Source: Unio delphinus
Taxonomy: Eukaryota; Mollusca; Bivalvia; Unionida; Unionidae
Assembly: GCA_029339505.1 (NCBI GenBank)
Contig: JAQISU010000164.1
Span: forward strand, 186,001 to 250,000
Length of the DNA stretch: 64,000 nucleotides
Direction of reading: 5' to 3'
The notes under the pieces were generated by a model, which made no database searches, was not told the origin of the DNA, and saw only the letters and a list, made by a program, of their open reading frames with translations. The position numbers were made by a program, and so were the translations under genes. Of the stretch, positions 56,552-64,000 are shown in pieces (within the stretch, counting starts at the first letter, position 1; every line of letters begins with the position of its first letter).

Positions 56552-57255
56552 TGTTCTGGCCGGACCAGACAGTATAACCCAATACTTTTCATAGGTAGGT
56601 CTATGGAAGTATGTTTGTATGGTAAACTAAAAAAAAAATAAAATAAAATAAGGGGCTATTACAATATGCATAGTGGCATGACATTTAAATACATGTATCA
56701 ATCAATACGATTAATCAGCATGCATAAGAATAAGGACTAATCATGTGTATTAATAAGGGCTAAAATTCGAACACGAACTTCAAACACGCAAAATGAATGA
56801 ACATTACTAACCCACCTACGAACCAGGGCCACACACACCCTTTTCAACAACAACTGTATATGATACAGGACCATAAACAACCGTACAAACGCGGATTACA
56901 AATATATGCAAATATTTTCTCTACAAACGCTGAAATGAACCAAATTCATACACACCGGCTCACAAACGTGTATGAACAAGAACTATAAATGTGTAATTGA
57001 ACAAGGGAAAATATATAAAAACTTACTTGACAGTAGTTTGTCCTGTCCTGTCGATAAGACTGTAGGTTATGCACGATTTTCAGGAAAATCAGGTGTTAAG
57101 TAGCCCAAAGTAAAGTTAAATGTAAACGCGGAAGCGGAATACGGAGTCAAATCCGGAAACTGATTTAGGTTGTAAAATGGTAAAATAAACAAGGTATTTA
57201 ATAAATATTTACAAATGGATTCAATCACTAAAAGGAGTGAATGAGATCCAGAACA
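56552..57255 (-). repeat. BEL/Pao 3' LTR (left copy)
   Basis: 704 bp. It differs from the right LTR by about five substitutions seen by eye, a 27-bp stretch around CCAGGGCCACACACACCC present only here, and the length of an A-run. Confidence 0.95.
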
Positions 57256-57264
57256 CTCCCCGCC
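57256..57264 (-). promoter_or_regulatory. Candidate polypurine tract
   Basis: Minus strand reads GGCGGGGAG directly before the 3' LTR, as expected for the plus-strand primer. 57265-57577 holds no coding motif; RNase H end and integrase should have been here. Confidence 0.6.
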
Positions 57265-57577
57265 TGGTATCTATAGAGATACCACTACCACTTATTCTAT
57301 TATAGAATATATAACGATATTCTTGATACACAGTAATCCAAATTATTATACATGAAAAATATAACGTAAACCCAACGAATGTCACATGAATGAATTCCTA
57401 TCCAACAGTTATGTAAATGGAAAAACGGTAATTGTCTGAATGTCAATAACGAATGAAAGATGATCCAATGAATGTCTTTAGTCAATCAGAAGTATAAGTT
57501 CAGTAATCGGACGGGTGTAAATTTTAGGTTCGCATTTATCACCAACAACGATCCGGACGTCCGCCTTTCAGACGTGA

Positions 57578-60124
57578 TTATCGGATCCTTTTATTGCCCT
57601 TGTGACAATGAGCTATCTCCACAGCTAGGACCGCGGCACATAGTTCCTCTCTTGGAATCGTGGTTCCAGTTTTGGGGGCTACTTTAGCCTTTCCAATAAC
57701 AAATCCTACGTGATAATGGTTACTGACGTCTTTCGTTCGAAGATAAACGACGGCGGCAATAGCTTTATCTGAAGCGTCCGAGTAGACATGGAGTTCCCTG
57801 GTGATGCATTTGCTAAGTTCGGGCACATATGTCCTTGATATTCTCAAGTTTTTAAGTGGTTCAAGGGTGTTTTCCCAAGACTCCCATTTAGAGGCAAATT
57901 CATCGGATACGGGCTCGTCCCAATCTATGGTCTCTAAGACAATGTCTCGAAGGATGAGTTTCCCATATATGATAACGGGAGACAGAAATCCAAGCGGATC
58001 AAAAATGCTGTTAATCGTTGATAAGATTCCTCTACGGGTAATTGGTTTTTTATCGGAAGACAGTTCAAACAGAAATTTGTCCGCGTTGACATCCCATATT
58101 AGGCCAAGACTCCGTTGGAGCGGTTTTTCTTCCGAGTCTAAATCTAGATCTTTCAAATTAGATGCCAGATCAGTTGTTGGAAAAGCAGCCATTGCTTCAG
58201 TGCTATTCGATGCAATTTTGTGAAGTCGAAGATTGCCATAGTCTTTTAATGCACTTTGAGTGTCCACTAAGAGCTTAACAGCTTCTTCGGGTGTTGAGCA
58301 AGAAGTTAACCCATCGTCGACATAGAAGTCCCTGGAGACGAACGATGTAACCTGGCTTCCGTACTCAGGTTCAGCTTTCAAAGCGGCCTTACGTAATCCC
58401 AGAGTTGCGACGGCTGGCGATGGACTGTTTCCAAAAACATGTACTTTCATCCTGTACTCAATGAGTTTCTTATTGATGTCATTGTTCTCATACCAAAAGA
58501 AACGCAAATAGTTTCGGTGGTCCTCTCGGACGATGAAGCAGTGAAATATGTGCTGCACGTCTGCAGTAACAGCTACCATTTCCCTTCTAAAGCGAAGAAG
58601 TACACCAATAAGATTGTTGATTAAGTCTGGTCCTGTAAGCAGTACGTCATTCAATGACACTCCTTGGTGTTTTGCAGATGAATCGAATACGCCTCGTATT
58701 TGATCGGGTTTTCTCGGGTGGTAAACACCAAACAATGGTAAATACCAGCATTCTTCGTTTGCCGCTAGCGGTGGAGCTACCTCGGCATGATGATTGTCCA
58801 AGATTTTTGCCATAAATTCAAGGAAGTGTTCACGTTTCCTTGTATTTTTCTTCAGATTGGCGTCAAGAAGTTGTGCCCTATGTTTTGCCTGGGTCTTGTT
58901 GTTCGGCAATGGCGGCCTAGGTGACTTGAAAGGTAATGGAGCTACCCAGTGCCCAGTTGAGTCTATTTGAAACTCATTATCCATTTGTTGCATGAATATT
59001 CTGTCCTCGTGCGACATACCAGTTATGTCGTCGTCCTTTGTCCTCTCGAAAACTGAGGAACCAAACTCGCTATCTTTGCGATGTAGTGCGGGATTAGAAA
59101 GTTGCTCCCGTACTTCCAAATAGTTGTGACATGGCACTAGGGCTGTCGGCTGACCCGAAGGTGAAACATGAGTTCGGCTGACGTTGACATTATCGGGCGC
59201 ATGTTGTTTATCTAAACATGCTTCTCCTATGACGACCCATCCTAGCTTGAGTCGCTGGGCGTATGGTGCTCCTCGATGACCTATTCGTTGTTCTAGAACG
59301 TAATGAGCTTCTGCCAAATCTCTTCCGATCAGTAGCATAATCTCTTTTCTTCTGTCTATTGGTTTGATAGACCCAATAAGATCGTTTAAGTGTTCATGGA
59401 ACTTTACAACTTCTGGAGTTGCGATCTCGTTTTTATCATCAGGTATGTTGCCACACTCGATGAGTGTCGGAAGTTCCAATTCTACGTCTCCATTGATGGA
59501 TTCTACGATGAAATCACTTCCTCTTCGGCCGGAAGTGATGACTCGACCGGAACAAGTGTTGAGGGTGTAACTCTCAGGTTCTGATCTGACATCAAAGAAA
59601 TCAAATAAACTTGGCAGGGCTAGGGATCTGTTGCTTTGGTCGTCGATAATAGCATATATTCTAAGAATTTTATTTGGATTGTCTTTGTTGTAAACATTGA
59701 CCGGTAAGATTTTGGCGCATGACTTTCCATGAGCTCCTTTACAGATTTCAGTACATTTAGCTCGTATATCTTCCTCATATTGCTTCTTGGAGTTTTTGGA
59801 GAACTCCCCGCCATGATTTTCCGCAGCCTCAGGAGGTAAACATGGAGAAGGCCTATTGACGTGTAAAGCCGTAGTATGCTGTTTGCTGCCGCAATCCTTA
59901 CAACAAATCTTAGCCTTGCAATCGCGACTGACATGCTTATCCGATGCACAACACTTAAAACAAATAATGTGTTGTCTTAGGAGTTTTTTTCTCTCTTCTA
60001 TGGATTTGAACTTAAAGCCCCTACATTCATCGAGTGTATGTTTCGTATTGTGTAGAATGCAGTTACTTAATGGTTGACTTTTTGGCTGATCGTCCTTTTG
60101 ATTTGTCAACTGTTCTTCGGACAT
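57578..60124 (-). CDS. BEL/Pao pol, truncated: zinc knuckles, protease, reverse transcriptase
   Basis: 848 residues. CCHC-like knuckles come first (CFKCCASDKHVSRDCKAKIC). A DUF1758-type aspartic protease follows (IYAIIDDQSNRSLA, where DDQSN stands where a DSGS/DTGA motif is typical). Reverse transcriptase has GVFDSSAKHQGVSLND, VAVTADVQHIFHCF (motif A) and FYVDDG (Tyr601-Asp604). The Pao RNase H-like part starts at LHVYSDASDKAIAAVVYL. The frame ends shortly after PREELCAAVLAVEIA, so the rest of RNase H and the whole integrase are deleted, yet the region up to the polypurine tract is short and clean. Reverse transcription motifs are intact; integration cannot be done in cis. Confidence 0.9.
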   Translation of the reverse strand: MSEEQLTNQKDDQPKSQPLSNCILHNTKHTLDECRGFKFKSIEERKKLLRQHIICFKCCASDKHVSRDCKAKICCKDCGSKQHTTALHVNRPSPCLPPEAAENHGGEFSKNSKKQYEEDIRAKCTEICKGAHGKSCAKILPVNVYNKDNPNKILRIYAIIDDQSNRSLALPSLFDFFDVRSEPESYTLNTCSGRVITSGRRGSDFIVESINGDVELELPTLIECGNIPDDKNEIATPEVVKFHEHLNDLIGSIKPIDRRKEIMLLIGRDLAEAHYVLEQRIGHRGAPYAQRLKLGWVVIGEACLDKQHAPDNVNVSRTHVSPSGQPTALVPCHNYLEVREQLSNPALHRKDSEFGSSVFERTKDDDITGMSHEDRIFMQQMDNEFQIDSTGHWVAPLPFKSPRPPLPNNKTQAKHRAQLLDANLKKNTRKREHFLEFMAKILDNHHAEVAPPLAANEECWYLPLFGVYHPRKPDQIRGVFDSSAKHQGVSLNDVLLTGPDLINNLIGVLLRFRREMVAVTADVQHIFHCFIVREDHRNYLRFFWYENNDINKKLIEYRMKVHVFGNSPSPAVATLGLRKAALKAEPEYGSQVTSFVSRDFYVDDGLTSCSTPEEAVKLLVDTQSALKDYGNLRLHKIASNSTEAMAAFPTTDLASNLKDLDLDSEEKPLQRSLGLIWDVNADKFLFELSSDKKPITRRGILSTINSIFDPLGFLSPVIIYGKLILRDIVLETIDWDEPVSDEFASKWESWENTLEPLKNLRISRTYVPELSKCITRELHVYSDASDKAIAAVVYLRTKDVSNHYHVGFVIGKAKVAPKTGTTIPREELCAAVLAVEIAHCHKGNKRIR

Positions 60125-61966
60125 TCACTTTAGGTTTGGTTCCATGAGTGTTTTTTGCAGAATCACCTTTTTGAGTGGGATTGTCCAAATCTACGGGTCG
60201 GAAACCAGGGTTATTTCTCAGATCGCATGTGTGCTCAAGAAAGGCATGGAATTCCTCGAATGGTGGGAAAGCGATGGAATGCTTCGAAGCATAGTTGGCT
60301 GCTCTGCTTGACCATTTTTCTTGCAATCCGTAAGGAAGTTTAGATACGAGAGGTCTTACCCCAGTAGACGAATCAAAGTAAGCAAGGAGAGTCTTAAATT
60401 CATCCTTTTTCTTGAAGAATTTCACCTCTGACAGTAGATCCAAAAAATCATATAACTTCTCGTTGTCCCGGTTGGTGAGTTTGGGAAAAGACTCAAGTTT
60501 TTTCTTTATGGAAGCTTCTACCATCTCTGGCGAACCATACCTCCGATCTAGGCGTTTCCAAAGTTCGTTTAATCCATTAGATGGATCCCCTGCATTAGAC
60601 GATCTTATGCTTAGGGCTTGTTCTGAGGATTTTGGGCCTAGCCATTTAACCAACAAGTTGATTTGTTCTGAGTCTGATAGTCTCAGTTCTTTGGTTACAC
60701 ATTGAAAACTGTCTTTTCAAGCATGATAACATCCAGGTTTGTCGTTATATTGCGTGAGCTGGGAGAAAAGCAAATCTTTCCGTAACAAGAACTTTGTCAT
60801 TTCCGATGCCCCATTATCGGTCATAGCTGAGGCATTCGGCAGGGTTGAATGCTGCGTCCCCATCTGTATGTCCTGATTTAAGCTATGATTTTGAGAGAGG
60901 ACTAAGTCCCTTTGTCTTGCGTCGTGTGAAGTAGGGACAAATTCCGGTGCGCCTGCGGAGAGTTTAGATATTTTTGGCTCCTCGCTGGGACGTAATCTGG
61001 TAAGAGTAGATGTAATCGGCTGATAATCATCAAAGGACGTCCCAAAATGAACAGAACGATGTTCTCGGACTCCATAAGGAAAATCAAGGTTCTTATCCTC
61101 GCCTGTTGGTCTCTGTACGTTCTGTAAGTAGCGGTTCACTGGTCATCGTACCAGACGATACCTTATCAGGCTCCACATCGCCAATGTTTCCTTTATCTAT
61201 GAGCTGACTTTGTTGGCTTATGTATTCTTTAATCCGGTCAGAGTAATCCGCCGTTTGTTGCGGAGGACCATCCTCAATGACTTGACTTCCGGCCTCGTCC
61301 ATTTCGTAGACACGAGCTTCTGCCTCGGCAATGGCCAACTCTTTCTTGGTTTGAAGGAGGATCATTTCAGTCTTAAATATGGCTGCTTCCTCGTCCATAA
61401 CTGCTTTTTGTTGAGCCTCCCTCCATTCGTTCAAGTGCAGCCTGTTTTTCTGCAAAGAGAATGGCGGCCCTAGCGGCTTCCGCTTTTGCCCGTTTTTGTC
61501 TGGCAACGCTTGGGGCGTCAGAATGTTTTGACGACTGGGAACAAGCTTTGCTCCCAGAATGATGAGATTTCACGGACCTCTTGTCGTCATATTGACTTTT
61601 GTTCTTGAGAAGGTTTAGCGCCCTATCGACAGCACGTTTCCGAAAGTCCACTAGCTTGAATAAAGTATCTAAATCTTGGGTACTTTCATCTGACCTGGTT
61701 CCTTTCAGAAAGCTCGTAAAGGCGTTGACCTGACCCAGATATTTGGCATTTTCCTGTATGATGTTTTGCTCCAGAGCAAGACAGTCTTGGACCCTTTCAG
61801 GCGGGCTGTCTGCAATTTTCAAATATGAATCCAGCATGGACCATAGGTATTCCACGTTCTGGGAATATTTGTCTCTCCTTTCTATGTAGGATTCTCTCCC
61901 CTTTTCTGACAGAGTACGGTTCCTTGGACCCAATTCTTCTGAGTGTAAAGATTCGAAGTTGTCCAT
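60063..61966 (-). pseudogene. BEL/Pao gag (DUF1759), broken by frameshifts and a stop
   Basis: Consecutive frames are 61966-61373 (MDNFESLHSEELGPRN, coiled-coil start), 61506-61093, 61139-60717 and 60656-60063. The last has the DUF1759 pattern (LWKRLDRRYGSPEMVEASIK, then LPYGLQEKW). The register changes near 61373-61506, 61093-61139 and 60063-60124, and an in-frame TGA sits at 60717-60719 with gag-like sequence continuing (CVTKELRLSDSEQINLLVKW). BEL elements normally have one long gag-pol frame, so this copy cannot make Gag without recoding. Confidence 0.85.
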
Positions 61967-62119
61967 GTTTTTAGGTGACTAAAAGTGCCCTGAACTTCTA
62001 CCACTTTTAGTGAGGAGCGTTCTTACCTCGACTCCAACGTTGAGAGCTGGTTGCCTACCGGATGGAACGTGCTTCAGTGTTACTGGTCGACGGGACGTTG
62101 ACTGTTGATGTCAATTTAC

Positions 62120-62796
62120 TGTTCTGGCCGGACCAGACAGTATAACCCAATACTTTTCATAGGTAGGTCTATGGAAGTATGTTTGTATGGTAAACTAAAA
62201 AAAAAAAAAAAAATAAAATAAGGGGCTATTGCAATATGCATAGTGGCATGACATTTAAATATATGTATCAATCAATACGATTAATCAGCATGCATAAGAA
62301 TAAGGACTAATCATGTGTATTAATAAGGGCTAAAATACGAACACGAACTTCAAACACGCAAAATGAATGAACATTACTAACCCACCTACCACAACTGTAT
62401 ATGATATAGGACCATAAACAACCGTACAAACGCGGATTACAAATATATGCAAATATTTTCTCTACAAACGCTGAAATGAACCAAATTCATACACACCGGC
62501 TCACAAACGTGTATGAACAAGAACTATAAATGTGTAATTGAACAAGGGAAAATATATAAAAACTTACTTGACAGTAGTTTGTCCTGTCCTGTCGATAAGA
62601 CTGTAGGTTATGCACGATTTTCAGGAAAATCAGGTGTTAAGTAGCCCAAAGTAAAGTTAAATGTAAACGCGGAAGCGGAATACGGATTCAAATCCGGAAA
62701 CTGATTTAGGTTGTAAAATGGTAAAATAAACAAGGTATTTAATAAATATTTACAAATGGATTCAATCACTAAAAGGAGTGAATGAGATCCAGAACA
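62120..62796 (-). repeat. BEL/Pao 5' LTR (right copy)
   Basis: 677 bp, partner of 56552-57255. Transcription on the minus strand would start here. I could not match a tRNA primer-binding site in the bases that follow it (minus strand GTAAATTGACATC). Confidence 0.95.
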
Positions 62797-63414
62797 AGCA
62801 TGGTGGAGGGGTACGAGCATGTACACTCGAGGAGTGGAGGTTCCGGTGGCGCGGACAGATCCCGACAACTGAGTCACGTAGTGTGGGGGAGGGAGAACCG
62901 GCTGTCCCTAACCGTCAAGGCGACGAGAAGGTCGGAGGAGGATCCTCAGGTAAGGATGCCACACATAGATCCGGAAAGGCATCACCCACGAAAACCGGAC
63001 TTGCAGGTCGGCGAGGTGTTTCAACTGCATGTACCCGGACATTTTTTCTAGGACTGTCCCAAGAGCAGGCAGGTCCAGGTGAATGCCGTTGCTAGAAAGG
63101 AGTTCGAGCCGGAGCCAAGCTATAAACCAGCAAACCTTGTGTCCGCAACTGTCAACGCAGAAGGTGCCACGATATTGTACGACACTGGGTGTAGCGATCC
63201 AGCTCTTGTCGACAAGAAATACGTGAAGCCTGAGGACTACACAGGGGAGGTAATTTATTTCCAGTACGCGAACAGCACGCGTTACACGTTGACAGTGGCT
63301 GTCATTGACCTCGATTCACCGAACGTGAAGGGAAAAATTGAGGCTGACGTTATACTGAGATGTCGTTATGTGTTGCTACAACGGAACCTTAAACCTGCAC
63401 ACCGATGCCGGTGA
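62797..63414 (+). pseudogene. Ty3/gypsy gag end and aspartic protease
   Basis: Gag tail, then a decayed zinc knuckle (FQLHVPGHFF, stop TAG at 63049, DCPKSRQ) in the same register as the protease frame. The protease has ATVNAEGATILYDTGCSDPA with the catalytic DTG and continues VIYFQYANSTRYTLTVAVID. The first Cys of the knuckle is lost. The protease itself is open to 63414. Confidence 0.75.
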
Positions 63415-63529
63415 GTGCTGTGGAAACCAGGTCCAAGAGTCGACAGACGAAACCGACTCCAATGGAAGTTAGATCGACACCGGTCAGTAACGTACTTCCG
63501 GACGAATTGGCGAAGCTTTAGCAGGAAGA

Positions 63530-63900
63530 CGCAACTCTGACGCAGATGCACAAATACGCTGAAGAGGAAACGGAGAAGGAAACTCCGAATGACGCGGTGA
63601 AGTTTGCGTACAATAAGGGGATCACGTATCGCCACGCCAGGAAAGGCAGTGAACACTTTAAGCATGTCGTCGTGCCTAAAGAGAAGCGAGGCGAAGTGTT
63701 AAAACTCGCGCACGAAAGTCTTATGGGAGGACATGTGGAAATTGCCAAGACGCGTGACCGTCTTGTCAAAGAGTTTTACTGACCAGGAGTTCAGGGAGAT
63801 GTCAAGCGGTTCTTTCTCTCCTGTGACAAATTTCAGAGAATGGCACCAAAAACGAATCATCGGCCAGTCACCTTGGGGAGGACCCCCTTAATCGATGAAC
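63530..63900 (+). pseudogene. Ty3/gypsy integrase zinc-binding (H2C2) domain remnant
   Basis: VVVPKEKRGEVLKLAHESLM, GGHVEIAKTRDRLVKEFY, a TGA at 63780 in place of the conserved Trp, then PGVQGDVKRFFLSCDKFQRM. The HHCC motif is intact except that the second Cys is Phe (CDKF). The start of the catalytic core (PLIDEPFRRVAG) is visible before the frame decays. Confidence 0.8.
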
Positions 63901-64000
63901 CATTTCGACGCGTCGCAGGTCACGCGTCTTGGCAATTCCCACATAGTATTCCTACGAGGTTACGGACATACCAGTGATAACGTCACTTGTCGAGTTCGGG

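Larger units (their letters stand above)
56552..62796 (-). mobile_element. BEL/Pao LTR retrotransposon, minus strand
   Basis: Two direct LTRs (56552-57255 and 62120-62796) beginning TGTTCTGG and ending CCAGAACA, flanked by the 5-bp duplication AGCAT (56547-56551 and 62797-62801). Five-base duplications and the DUF1759/DUF1758/RT order identify BEL/Pao. The coding region is broken and lacks integrase, so it is non-autonomous, but the LTRs are nearly identical. Confidence 0.93.
56430..64000 (+). mobile_element. Degenerate Ty3/gypsy element, interrupted by BEL and cut by window end
   Basis: Gag blocks on both sides of the BEL insertion (56430-56551 and 62797-63060) read as one domain, then protease and an integrase zinc-binding domain follow. 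Reverse transcriptase and RNase H are missing between protease (ending about 63414) and integrase (starting about 63530). No LTR is visible in the window. 56156-56429 shows nothing I can identify. Confidence 0.7.

Overview
The window is animal nuclear DNA, most likely from a mollusc (a cephalopod or another repeat-rich lineage is plausible). The evidence is AT-rich, microsatellite-dense intergenic DNA, long introns, phase-1 EGF and F-type-lectin-like exons of a secreted or receptor protein, and SINE families whose sequence I associate with molluscs. The species cannot be fixed from sequence alone.

Layout. An intronless RBBP4/RbAp48-like WD40 gene with its own TATA box and polyadenylation signal lies at 1.2-2.9 kb. 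A degenerate satellite rich in AACCGGTT follows (3.7-8.9 kb). Then come decayed transposons: a DIRS-type retroelement (9.8-10.7 kb), a pogo/Tigger-like element (11.3-12.2 kb), a 600-bp direct duplication (12.5-14.4 kb), SINEs and a 5'-broken LINE (19.3-21.0 kb). From 17.7 to 34.3 kb I can assemble a split gene: a signal-peptide exon, an EGF-like exon, two exons of a discoidin/F-type-lectin domain and a second EGF exon leading into a Ser/Thr-rich stretch. All its joints are phase 1. A 41-bp minisatellite sits in its first large intron. 34.4-40.6 kb is mostly non-coding DNA with SINEs and microsatellites, followed by a small hAT-type MITE.

The most interesting feature is a 15.1-kb Polinton/Maverick-type virus-like element at 41023-56150. 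It has near-identical 289-bp terminal inverted repeats and an AGTGG flanking duplication. It carries a nearly complete virion gene set: double-jelly-roll major capsid protein, penton-like minor capsid protein, adenain-type protease, FtsK/HerA packaging ATPase, core-like proteins, a coiled-coil fibre-like protein and a two-helix membrane protein. It also encodes a DD35E integrase, a zinc-ribbon/phospholipase A2 gene, a homing-type HNH nuclease and an unusual replicase, in which a family-B DNA polymerase-like domain is fused to a superfamily 1 helicase and followed by a second HNH domain. Three genes change frame exactly at runs of 8-10 A. In the zinc-ribbon/PLA2 gene the run forms canonical -1 slippery heptamers in the correct frame.

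The right end (56.4-64.0 kb) is a nested retrotransposon. A BEL/Pao element with 5-bp duplication AGCAT and nearly identical LTRs, but a broken gag-pol lacking integrase, is inserted in the gag region of a degenerate Ty3/gypsy element. That element has itself lost its reverse transcriptase and runs off the end of the window.
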